From the NCBI GenBank assembly GCA_025331435.1, contig JAIWNI010000002.1, forward strand, positions 310,001-374,000: DNA of 64,000 bases, given 5' to 3'. The translations under genes were made by a program, and so were the position numbers. The notes beneath the pieces were generated by a model. That model had not been told where the DNA came from. It saw nothing but the letters and a program-made list of their open reading frames with translations, and ran no database searches. Positions 1 through 10,640 of this stretch are shown here, piece after piece; position 1 is the stretch's first letter; every line of letters starts with the position of its first letter. Origin of the DNA: Choanephora cucurbitarum. Taxonomy: Eukaryota; Mucoromycota; Mucoromycetes; Mucorales; Choanephoraceae.

Positions 1-1697
1 TGTGCTTCGAATAATATCCACATGGCCTTTCTTCTTGTCCTTCTTCTTCTTTTTGCTCGCTTTCATACGTGAGAAATGAATGTCTATATTGAGAGGTAAT
101 TGAATCAATGGGCGGTGGAACGATCTCAGTTCTTGTTTTGAAAGCTTTGTCTTGTAAAGAGCAGGATGAAGTTTGAGGGCGGGTAAGGCATGCTGTACCA
201 CTAATTGACCAAATGTCTGTCGAACACGGATTAGGCGACCTGCTAGGTGAGATTCATAGTGTTTATCATTTGACAGATTGAATCGGTTGAGAGGCAGCTT
301 GTTGTGAGGCTCAGTTTCAGTATGGAATATCTGAATCTTTGGTAAAGGACGAGGAAGGGGTTTACGACCCTTTTTGACATGTTTTGGTTGAGGCAAGAGC
401 TCCTTTGTAGCTTCGACTTCTTCAACATCAAATAGCATGTTAGGATCATTGAGATCTAGTTCAATCTTCATACTGCTGCTGTCTGGCTTTTCGTTGTTCC
501 AGATAATAGCGTCTATCCAATCACCTTCTTCCAAAGCCATATTTAAGTGTTTAATTGCATTTTCTTTCTCTTCCTGTCCAATTGATGCTAAGCCTTGAAC
601 ATGTATCATTCTAAGATCGTAGGTTAGAGCAACATCATTGCTTGTGGTAGATAGTACTTTACTCCATTGCTTCATCTTCATCCTCGTCATCGTCATCATC
701 ATCACCCCAAACAATCTCATTTTCCCAATCCTCTAACATAACAGAGTGGTACAGTTTATCATCTTCAATCGCTTTGGGTAGTTCAGCTGTTCTCTGCTCT
801 ATCCTTTCCTCTTCCTCTTCTTCCTCCTCTTCTTCTTCAATGTCGCTTGTATGCTCTAAAGTGCGTTGCTGTGATTCAATGCGCCTTTTTTTCGTATTCT
901 GTTTAGCCTGTTCAATTCGAAATCGGTCTAATTTGCTTGTTCTCAAAAAGGCTGTACGGTCATCTCTTTCCATTTCGTATTCATAACCATCCCCATAAAT
1001 AACTGGCAACAACAGATTAAGAAAGGTACAGAATAATTGTTTCTGCAAGGCTTACTTACTTCGTTTCTGAGCAGACAAACGAGGAGGTCGCTTGATTTTA
1101 GTCATGAATAGTTCGGAAAACTTTAAAATCTTGTTTTTTTCGAATCCTGGAAAAATATGTTGTACATCCATTGTTGTTGATTGAGAAGTAGTTGAAGGCT
1201 TTGCGACAGATACTTCGGGTAAATCCAATTCCATAGGCTCTTGTTTGATGTCTTCTTGTTCCTCTTCGTCAGAATCATAGTTGTCGGTTACTAGAGCTAA
1301 ACGCGACCGAGGCAAATTCTTTTGAACCATGCCCATGCCGCGTCGATAATATTTCTCTTGTTCGTCAGGTATAGCTTCATCAAAATCAGAATAGTCGACA
1401 GCATCTTTGGAATGAGCAGTTGGTATATTGGGAATACGAAGTTGGGTAGGTTCGTCGTCGTCATCGTCATCGCTCTCATTAGATTGGCGTGATACGTTTT
1501 CCAAACCAAACGTGTCGCCACTGAAGATCTTTGACATCACATTGGCATCGACACTAGATAAAGTTTCTCTCAAGTCCTAATCAATAAGTAATGCATATCG
1601 TTTCACATCAAAATATTCCCTTCTTTACCTCATCAAGGTCACTTTCAAGACGTCCTTGCTCGTCTACATTACCAAAGAAATAACCTGCTAACGACAT
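1..1697 (-). CDS. TAF1: TFIID subunit TAF1, 5' part (cut by the left edge)
   Basis: Largest TFIID subunit; scaffolds TBP and promoter binding in the nucleus. Read as four exons: 1697-1629, 1576-1060, 1002-663 and 610 to the left edge, with introns 1577-1628, 1003-1059 and 611-662, all GT..AG, the last with a CTAAC branch point. The protein starts MSLAGYFFGNVDEQG, like the SLTGFLFGN start of animal TAF1. KDAVDYSDFDEAIPDE and FPGFEKNKILKFSELF follow, then an acidic run and WENEIVWGDDDD, all in TAF1 order. The reading frame is still open at base 1, just after HFSRMK where the conserved central (DUF3591-type) domain should begin, so that domain, any bromodomain and the C-terminus lie outside. The apparent stop at 659-661 lies inside the third intron. 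The family match is firm; borders are inferred from splice signals. Confidence 0.92.
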
Positions 1698-3470
1698 ACT
1701 TTTTTTCTTGAAAAATAATAAAAGTAGAAAAAAAGAAAGAAATATTTACACAGCAAAAAAAAAGTACGCCAAATTGTAAGCCAATCAAATTCTATCTCTA
1801 CATCAAAATAAGCATATACTTCCTGGAGTAGTTGCGAAAATCTGACAAAGCATATAATAGATGCTCTCAAAAGCTTGACATAAAACAAGAAAGCTTCTAT
1901 TCATTCATAGACTAGCTTTCATAAGGCCATTCTTCTAAAGCCTTTCAGAACCATTTACGCTTCACAGTTAACTGAAGAGATTCAAGAGGCCAGTATTATT
2001 TGTTTAACCATGTATTATTGCAATGCAAATACAGGTTACAAGGACCAGGCTAATAACTTTAACAATACACAAACAAAACGAAAATTATGCAAAAGAGCAA
2101 GGCAAAATTCTTATCTGGCAAAAACAATCAACGAGTTACATTTAGACTTCAATATAGTATTATATGCTTCTATTGAAAAGAAAATGTCTCCAGTCACTCT
2201 AAGGACACTCTTCATCAAACGACACTTCTTATCAAATGGCAGAGCCTATTTAGAAGCTCATTTAGTATATTTATTCTGGTTTAGTCGCTATGTATTACAG
2301 ATAATGCTTCTTGGGCTACTGCAAATTATTAGTGATGCTAGTAAGGTGACCCGAAACGTCAAGGTTGTGAACACCTTTAGAACAGACAATCTGAGCTATG
2401 CTTGGCGTTGCTTTCCTCTGTAATCATGTATGTCTTGGTCCATTCACTCTCCTTCAAAAAGCGACAAATAATCAAAAAGGAGATTTTAAAGAGACTAACC
2501 ATTTTTTACTCTTCATTAACAAACTGAGTAATCCATGCATTAGACTTCTTCAAATCTACAGCACAAAGAAAAAGGATGTACTTGGCTTCAGAGAGTACAA
2601 TCTCTAACAGTTGATTAGACTATGGTGATAAGCGAGAGTGAAATGGAGCTTGATGAAGCATCTTTTTTCGTAAGCGATTTCGATTGTGTTGGTATAGCAA
2701 ATGTATCAGTATCACACGTCAATATATACAGTGGTTGCTGATTTTGAGTGTGTTCGACTTAACAATATAGCTCAGTTTGGGATAGAAACACTTTAGAATG
2801 AAAATCAATCCAAGCACTAAAACATCTTCCGACTTAGGAGTATGCTCAAAGTGAAAGTAGATTACTCAAAAAGCATCAACACTACTATGTAAAGTGGTTC
2901 GAGCATGGTATAACAGCCCCGTTTTTCCCCTTGGTTATTCTTTGTTCGGCTTGTTCATAGTCCACAAGAAGGTCTGTGTTTTTTTTTCTCTGTTAGTTTG
3001 TCAGAATCAACCGGAGTATGTGAGTTATAAGCATGCAGTTAACTAGATCATTTCATACAACAGATAATTGCGATTATAGTATATGTTCCAACAACTGGCT
3101 ACACTTTATCAATAGCTTTCACAGTCTAGACTCTATTTGTTTTGAAGGTCATTGTTAGTAGAGCTTTTTCATTTTTCTGTAAATAAAATGCAGTGAAGCT
3201 TCTACAAAATTAGAACATTTGTGGTTCTTGCGTCAAATCAATACGGCATTCATCAGTCAAAGTCAAACAGTGTAAGACAAGTGTATTACTTACAGTTTTT
3301 GCTGTCACAAAGGGTATCTAGAAGTTGTTTTTCTTTGCCAATAAAGGGTATTTAAGCGAAAAAAAAAGCATAATGATGTACGTTGGTTCCTTACTCAATT
3401 TTGACATTCAATGAAACTTGGTTACACAAAGGCTGAAATGACGCATAAAAAATCATATGAAAGTTGTTTA
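1698..3470. other. Intergenic, no supported gene
   Basis: About 1.8 kb between the TAF1 start and the DGAT2 stop. An open frame at 2010-2423 (+, 137 codons, starting MYYCNANTGY) and a second at 2398-2607 overlap but match no family I recognise and lack clear splice or promoter context. They could be a chance ORF, a lineage-specific gene or an old mobile-element remnant. Nothing else stands out. Confidence 0.4.
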
Positions 3471-4671
3471 CTAACTAATAATTTGCATATCTTGCTTTCT
3501 ATCTTTGGCATAGACATCCTTGTATTTGCTATAGATGCTTTGTAGCTCTTCAATGTACAATGCTTGTGTGTCTTTTAACTGTTTTTCTGTAGGCTCTGTT
3601 TGGCCTGCTGCTAATTTGGGAACAGAGATAGGTTTGCCCACTTGATAAAAAAAAAAGTGAGTTGTGGCACTACTTTTTGCTTTGTCATGTTTACTTTACC
3701 AACAGTCACTACTGGATGTCGATAAGGTATCAATCCTACATCATCTATGTTTAAAAAAAAAAGATGAGCATCAGCTGTCTTCATTCTCTCCTCTCACATC
3801 TTGATTGTTTACAATTAAATACACCCCGTGCATGAAACAATGGCATTGTAAATCCCAAACTGTGCTGCATTTTTTTCTGAATTTTCCAAAGCCAAGTTCC
3901 TTTGTGATTATCCACTTGCTCATACAAATCATTTTCTCCAAACGAAAAAGTGGGTACTAAATCAGCTCCATGACGTATCGCCATACGAATAAAGCCTAGT
4001 CGCTTTTTTAGTGTAAGGTCAGCTATCCCTGGACGAGCACTCAGTGATTCAGCTGCACCCCCAATCACAATCACGATCGATCGACCAGGACCTGAAGACA
4101 AGATGTGCTCACACGAATGGCGCGAGACAGATGCCAATCCCATCGCCAAGATGATCTCACGGTAAAGTGGAATCTGAAAGTTTGTCGTCAAGGTCAAGAG
4201 TGAAGGTTGGATACCGGGAAACTGGTCAGAAAACCCGGTGGCCTCTGTACCAAAGTTACCAATTGCGCCTAGACTAATAATCCCATGAGGATGATAGCCA
4301 AAAATATAGTTACCCTTGGGGTCCAGATCTGCTTCTTTCACTAGTTGGATAGGGAAATACTGAACAAAATAATGCCAAAAGGGCAAGCGTCGAAACCATT
4401 CAGAACGACGACCTCCGTTCTCGGGTGCTCTATCTTTCCAAATAAATATAAGATAAGCTATATGAAGAGGCCACAAGAAAGGAAGTAACATGGTCCAGCC
4501 AAAGAACATGAGGCAATTGCCTAACAGAAACATCCATATCAAGATGGCAGCTGTTTGAAGTCGACGTTCTAATGGCACTCGTAAGGGAGCCCATCGTATC
4601 TGTACAAGAGGATCACGTTTAGGCCTTTTCTGGCTTTGATCGTGATCAGCCTTGTTTTTTATTTGTGTCAT
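3471..4671 (-). CDS. DGA1: Diacylglycerol O-acyltransferase, DGAT2 family
   Basis: Catalyses the last step of triacylglycerol synthesis (diacylglycerol plus acyl-CoA) at the ER and lipid-droplet surface. Three exons, 4671-3813, 3744-3700 and 3640-3471, give 357 aa, a normal DGAT2 length. Two hydrophobic segments lie at about residues 40-60 and 62-78. The family YFP motif is near residue 105 and the catalytic HPHG tetrad at 127-130 in FGYHPHGIISLG. VIGGAAESLSARPG matches the conserved central block, and splicing restores NYDDVGLIPYRHPVVTVVGK near the end. The start is the first ATG (MTQIKNK); it follows a pyrimidine-rich stretch ending TTTTGGTAG that could be the acceptor of a 5' UTR intron. 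Mucorales are oleaginous and usually hold several DGAT2 paralogues, so which one this is cannot be said. A monoacylglycerol acyltransferase role is possible. Confidence 0.93.
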
Positions 4672-6728
4672 AACTACCAAAAGAAACAAAAGAAAAAAGA
4701 AATGATGCTCTGTTTACTCTGAGAAATGCATAGATGGTCAATGTTGTGTCTTGAAAATTCAAATAGCGTCAGCCAACCATTTTCTTTAATTGATGATGCC
4801 TTTTTCTCTTCTCTGCATGGTCTTTGATTTTTAAATGGTCCTCAATTAAGTAGCTAAGACGAGGTAGTGGAGTAAAAACAAAAGCACTTTGAAACGAAAA
4901 GAAGCTAAAAGCTCCTCGCATTTATTTTGTCTGAAGCAAGTTGATAGTAAACATATGAAGTTCACATTTTAGCTAGAGCTTAATTAATATCTACATTATA
5001 GACAACTATAGTCCATTAACATACTGCATTTCACCAGAAGAGGGTTGGACATAGACGACCTAGTACACTTGAAGTTATCGGCATCATGCGCTCGAAAACA
5101 GCTTTATATAAAAGGAGTAAAGCTGTAACTTTATTCCATTTACACACTGAGATTCGTCAAAACTTGAAATCAAGCATTATTCTAGTAATGTTTCGCATAA
5201 CAAGCGCAAACATGTAGAATGCATTGAACTAAACAACCAAACACACTGCGATGTCTATTGGTTTTACTTAGAAGAACACATTAACACTATTATTAGAAAG
5301 AATATAGGTTTACCCAGCTGAAAGAGTCTTCCTGCACATGTTTTTTATTTATTTCTTCACAAGTTTGTTCAGGTATGAACACGATGTAGAATAGTCTTTG
5401 ATTCAGGAAACACTGAATTAATGGTATCTATCAATGCTCAATTCGTTTCTGTGACAAAATTGTCAGGGAGAAGACTGGAATCAGTTCAATTAGGCCAAGC
5501 AATGATCCTCAATAGTTTCCTGACTCACTGATAAATCAAATAGTTTTTTTTTTCTTATCCAGTATTCAGCGACATGAATGAAGATTAACTAGTTGTGGCG
5601 ATACTCATAGACTACCGTACCTGTAACAATGATATCAAGCAGCACCATTTGATGATTATTTCCCTTTTAAGTCGCCTCGATGACGACATTTTCAGGGAAA
5701 CATATCGATTTTTCCCTTTCATATTCGTGCATAAAAAATCACGTTTACTTCGCCATCGCTGTCAAGCTTTGTGCGTAACTGTTGTCCGGGCTACCCCCAA
5801 GTGAAAAGTGAACTCGAACATCTCAGAAAGCATATCATGACTGAAGCGTTGCTAGATGTTATGCAGATCGTCAATAGCAATGCCATTGTCACCGTTTCTT
5901 GCTACCAATGACTAATAAGAACGCAATTATGCTATATTTAACAAGTAAACAATCGTATAGCAACTCAACTGAATTCCAGGAAGCATAGTCTTAGACAAGT
6001 AAAATGATGCAAGGTGAGGAGAGTTTATGAAATCACAAAGTGCATTCTTTATTTTCGTTCTTTGTCTTGCATCAAATGACAACTATTAGTCATACATTTA
6101 TTTTTCGAACTGCAATATCGTTTACTTTACTTCGACATGCCGCAAGCGAATTCAAATTCCTCAGAAGCAAGTTTTCTAAGCGCAAAATAAGTTGACAAGC
6201 TGTTAGATGTGCCGATAACACTATATTCTTCTACTTTTGTGTTGTTTAAGACTTTTCAGCATCTCTGTTTATAAGTTTCTGTTTCAATGTCTTGTTTCTC
6301 TGATGTTATATCTGCATTGCAAGACAACGTGGCTGTTTTTTTTTACTCTTGATTTTAGTAATGGGGGCATCTAAAGTAACTTCCTAAAGCTTGTGCCTTT
6401 TGCAAAGCTCTTCCAAGTTTTTAAACTTGGCATTAATAAAAGAGGCTTTATCCTATTTCACTTTTATACTGTAAGGATTCAGAGAGGGCAATGATCAGCA
6501 GAAAGATAGCCTGTAGGAAACAACCGAACTCACTGCAAATTCCTTTGAAACTCAACGGTGTCAGATCAGCAAGTATGGTATTAGGCTGAAAAGAATTTTT
6601 GAATAAAATGATCGCATAGGATGTACTACTTGTTATGCCAAAGTCTTTTTTGTACACCAAATTTTGACCGGAGAAAGCATATTTTGTGTCTTTTTTTTTC
6701 TCAATTTGTTTATTCGAGATCTCACACT
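4672..6728. promoter_or_regulatory. Bidirectional intergenic region between DGAT2 and TRM5
   Basis: About 2 kb between two divergent genes, so both promoters lie here. It is AT-rich with many stops in all frames, and I see no convincing gene, tRNA or repeat. The pyrimidine-rich stretch just before the TRM5 ATG (6691-6720) resembles the leaders of other genes in the window. Individual regulatory sites were not identified. Confidence 0.4.
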
Positions 6729-8473
6729 ATGAAAGTCATTAGTCCTCCTCTTCATAGAGGAATGGTAGAGCTCAAGCGATCTGCCTTCAAAAAGCTTGTG
6801 CCTGTTTTGGCCATCAAAGTTCCTTCAAAAAACGTTGGTGTTGTTATGAAATCCTTTTCTACGTAACGCTTGTTCATTGCCTTTGTGGTTATGATAATAA
6901 CTATTTCATCTCTGTGTAGAGATCTGTTCAACTTACCACGATACAGAAATGTGCTGGCTGCACCAGACACCAAAGACAGTAAGATCGTTTTGCTTAGAAG
7001 CGATCTAGACAAGATCGGTAAAGGAACAACTTCAACAAAAGCAAACTGCATTTTAATAAGCCTCTTTTTTTTTCTATTAGAGGATCTAGGTCAAGAGAAA
7101 ATAGATCTTATCAAAAAAGAAAACTTGAGTGTAATTCAACATAAAGTACAACTCGATTATGATTATTGGACTGCAGGTAAAAACAATTTTGACTTATTTT
7201 TGACAACATCATTGTACTTATAAATATCAGAGCAAATTTTACATGCTGTGATGCCAGAAGATTTCACAGATGTTCCTGCTTCTTTTACTCAAGTTGGACA
7301 CATCGGTAAGCTACTCAGTTTATCTGCGTTTATTATTGACTAATGAGTGTGTGTAGCCCATATGAATCTTCGTGAACATTATTATCCTTGGAAACACCTT
7401 ATTGGACAGGTCATTTTGGATGTAAAAACTACAATGGATATATTACAAGCATATGACTGACGACGAGTTATTAGAAAAACAAAAACATTACTACCGTTGT
7501 CAACAAAACCAGTAACATCGATGCTACCTTCAGATTCTTTAAGATGGAATTATTGGCTGGTGAAGATAACATGATAGCTGAAGTGGTAATGTGTGTGGAT
7601 GTGTGTGTGGATGGAATGAAAGCAAAGTTAGTTAATGAAGTAATAGAGAGAAAGTAACTGTCGATTCAAGTTTGACTTCTCGAAAGTTTATTGGAACTCA
7701 AGACTACATACTGAGCATGATCGTCTCATTCAACAGTTTAAGCCAAATGACTATGTCTGTGATGTGTTTGCTGGCGTCGGGCCTTTTGCTTTGCCTGCTG
7801 CCAAACGAGGTGCCATTGTCTATGCAAATGATTTGAACCCCACCTCTTCTTATTGGATGAAAGAAAACATCAAGCTTAACAAGATCACACAGAATATTGA
7901 ACCTTATAATATGGATGGACGTGCCTTTATTCAACAGGCTGTCAAGGATTTACAGGAAACATCAAGCGAATGGAAAACATTTCAACATTTTGTCATGAAC
8001 TTACCTGCTACAGCTATTGAGTTTTTGGACTCCTTTCGAGGCCTTTATGCTGATCAAAAGCACTTGTTCAAGGAAGGTCAATCTCAGTTACCCATCATTC
8101 ACTGTCACTGCTTTACAAAGAGCTCAGATCCTAAACAAGATATATCTGAGGTAAGCTTAGTTGTGTCTGCCCATAAACCTCCGTTACTGATGTCGTGTCT
8201 TAAAGCGTATTGCCCAAGTGATGGGTGCACCACCTGATCTCACCAAGAGTCATTTACATTGGGTACGTAACGTAGCACCCAAGAAAGACATGTACTGTAT
8301 TTCATTCCCTCTATCTCCTGAGGTTGCATTTGAGAGGTAAGAGGAAAAAAATGGTCTCAATGTGACGATCATGGCAAAGCAACTTAACTGTTCATGTTTG
8401 TAGCAATAAGCGTAAATTAGATACTATAGACAAAGAAACAACAAAAGTACCTCGTATAGATGAACAGCAATAA
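6729..8473 (+). CDS. TRM5: tRNA (guanine(37)-N1)-methyltransferase Trm5
   Basis: Transfers methyl from SAM to N1 of G37 next to the anticodon, preventing +1 frameshifting; family members work in the cytosol, nucleus and mitochondria. Nine exons: 6729-6862, 6920-7017, 7081-7176, 7231-7305, 7357-7421, 7475-7585, 7647-8150, 8206-8336 and 8404-8473, giving 427 aa. Introns are 51-67 nt. Diagnostic blocks are AHMNLREHYYPWKHLIGQVI, VVNKTSNIDATFRFFKMELL, CRFKFDFSKVYWNSRL, the SAM motif VCDVFAGVGPFALPAAK and the NLP motif in FVMNLPATAIEFLD. The N-terminus (MKVISPPLHRGM) shows no obvious long mitochondrial presequence. The start is the ATG of the exon bearing the conserved N-terminal block. The 3' end stops 5 nt from the convergent methyltransferase gene, so the transcripts must overlap. 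Confidence 0.95.
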
Positions 8474-8478
8474 AGCGT

Positions 8479-9433
8479 TTATTTCTTTTTCCAGATGGCA
8501 ATCTTCTCTCTTCCAAGACGAGAAGAATGGCCTTTGGCATCTTGAATATAAAGAAGATCAAAGTTATCATCTAAGAGTTCGTGGTATCTAATTCATTGAA
8601 AACAAAGAGGCTAGCATCAGTATCTAAAGAGCGATACCCTTTCTGGCTTCTTACACTGATTCATCTACTGCAAATGGAGGTCCACCTTCATGTCCGTCAA
8701 TAGGATACATAAGCGTGATCAAAACGCCGCCTTTTCTCATGATCTCAGCATATCGTTTTCCCCAAGCAGGTCGCATATGAAGATCCATTGCACACAAAAA
8801 TCTAGAGAGAAGACGAATTTTGATAAATAAGAGAGAAATAATGGAATAAAGATGTCTATCCTTACGTATAGTCATAAGCAAGGTCATAACCTCCATCAGG
8901 AACTGAAAAGTTGTAAAAATCAGCACAGACAAAATCGTAGTTTTGTGCTGCTGCATCAGGGTATTTCTTTTATATGTAAATTAGATTTGCATCTTTCTTC
9001 TCATTACTTCATAGTACATACTTTCTGTAACATATCAGCACAAGTCTGGCTAAAATCCATACCTGTCATATGTCTATCTTTACTTGCTAAAAAAACAACA
9101 TCATAACCTTAAAGTGACAACAATATGTAGAAATTTCATAAGTATATAAAGGTAGTTGATAAACTTATGCTTGTTTGGTTCTCTTTCATTTTTTCATCCT
9201 TACCTGACCCGCATCCAGGAACTAAACCACGTCCGCCTTCAGGAATAAGTGATTTCGTTTCTTCATTCTCAAACAATGCTTTCAGTGCAGGACTGGCCTC
9301 TCCAGAATCCCAACCAGTTTGGCCCTCTTGCCACTTCTTTTCCCAATCTTTGTGTATTTCACAAAAACAATGAGCGCGTTGTAATGCATTCTTTTTTCTA
9401 GAACTTACCAATGTTTTGTTTCAATTCCGTCAT
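8479..9433 (-). CDS. TPMT-superfamily SAM-dependent methyltransferase (thiol/halide methyltransferase-like)
   Basis: Small Rossmann methyltransferase of the thiopurine/thiocyanate methyltransferase superfamily, whose members methylate thiols, bisulfide, thiocyanate or halides. Six exons: 9433-9409, 9347-9204, 9107-9022, 8966-8866, 8801-8655 and 8587-8479, giving 203 aa. Family markers are DWEKKWQEGQTGWDSGEASP, the SAM-binding LVPGCGSGYDVVFLA, a central ICAD-like VCADFYNF, the RPAWGKRYAE block and LITLMYPIDGHEGGPP. It ends LGREKIAIWKKK, as expected for the family. The start is uncertain: I use the first in-frame ATG (MTELKQNI). An upstream ATG at 9667 (MLSFLEGLF) could only join through extra small exons whose frame I could not close. 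The substrate cannot be told from sequence. Confidence 0.85.
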
Positions 9434-9708
9434 CTCTTTTCTCAATGCGTTTCTGTGAAATGATTGTGTGCGGTTATTTAGATATATGTATTTGTCTGAT
9501 TGATGAACAACAGAATGATACTAACCAGATGCTCTCTATTTAAAAGAAAAGAAAGAGAAACACAAAAAAAACAAACGTGAGAAAGTAGAAAGTAAACTCA
9601 GTTTGAGATGTAAATGTATTACCCGGATCTTTTTCTTAAGAAATAGTCCCTCAAGAAAAGAAAGCATTGTTAAAATCGTTAAATGCGGGACAATAACCAC
9701 CAAAAGAA

Positions 9709-10640
9709 GTGAGCGTTTTGAGCCTTAATGTGTCCACCTTGTGTTCGTTCTTCAGAAGAAATAGAATCAGAGGAAGCATCGATCGTCGAAAAAGATATAG
9801 AATACCCAGAAAAATCAACAAGCGTGGAAAGAGGGCTATCATTAGAAAGGCAGAGAATGATCAAGGCAAATATTTGGCCAAAATTGCTGCTCTTATTCTT
9901 GGGAAACTTTGTTATGAACACCATCAGTAGCACTGTGTGTTGTTCAATCTATAAAAGCTTCACTACTGCCAAACAACCATTTTTGACATCATAAAGCCAT
10001 GTAATATCTTTTTGCCAAAACATACCGACATTGGACAGAAGAAGATTACAGAGGAATGCTTCTCGCTGATGATATACTGTTTGAAAAAGGCAAGAACTTA
10101 TAATTGATTTGCACTTGGCTTAAGCCATATAAAAATTAATATAAGGACTTTTGATATCGGGTTTGAAGGTGGTAGAGCTAGTAATGTGGTTCGGAATACT
10201 ATTCATCACGAATACATGTCTAATCTGTTGTTTCTAGATGGAAATATCAAAGAAAATGATGTAATTGTGTTTCTTGCGAATGAGTACTCTTTGCTCAAAT
10301 TTTACGACACTCAAAAAGGCCTTATACTCATGAAAGATGGTGCACCTGCTGCTTGTTTAATTCCAGCTGATATCAAGCGACATTGCTGGGTTGTTGTAGT
10401 TATTCCTTGGTCTATGCATTCCCCAGAATCTAACATAATTAGCAACTTTTGAATGGAACGAAAATGACCGCTAAAGAGAACCATCAACTGCTTGAGCGCT
10501 TTTCTTTGGCTGAGGAGCATAGAGTATGCCTTCGGAACACAGGGAATGTATAAGCTCACCAAGAATAAGACATCCTGATTCAGCCATTGCCTCGAAGACC
10601 TCAAGAGGCTTTCAAAATAAAGGAGGGGCAGCTCGCTATT
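9709..10640 (+). pseudogene. Decayed Tc1/mariner-type transposase
   Basis: A relic readable across several frames in transposase order. First an HTH-region block around 9770-9890 (RKINKRGKRAIIRKAEN, LAKIAALI). After a frame change comes AKQPFLTS, then around 9985-10100 a block with one stop containing TYRHWTEEDYRGMLLADD, resembling the RHWT-EDW and SDES part of Tc1 enzymes. At 10186-10452 come FLANEYSLLKFYDTQ and MKDGAPAACL, the DGAPA block before the second catalytic region, then VIPWSMHSPESN, a corrupted PWPPYSPDLN. LIQPLPRRPQEAFKIKEGQ near 10570-10630 matches the C-terminal PRR..VIKAKGG signature. At least three frame changes and several stops make it inactive. I did not find terminal inverted repeats. 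The antisense frame at 10311-10769 is a shadow. Confidence 0.8.

Noticed and set aside
659..661. Premature stop in TAF1
   Set aside because: It lies within a 52-nt intron (611-662) with GTAAAG donor, CTAAC branch and TAG acceptor that restores the frame.
774..986. Ser-rich 70-codon frame on the + strand
   Set aside because: Antisense shadow of the acidic Glu/Asp run of TAF1; the minus strand carries the conserved protein.
2010..2423. 137-codon + frame as a gene
   Set aside because: No family match, no splice or promoter context, composition like surrounding intergenic DNA; kept only as a note.
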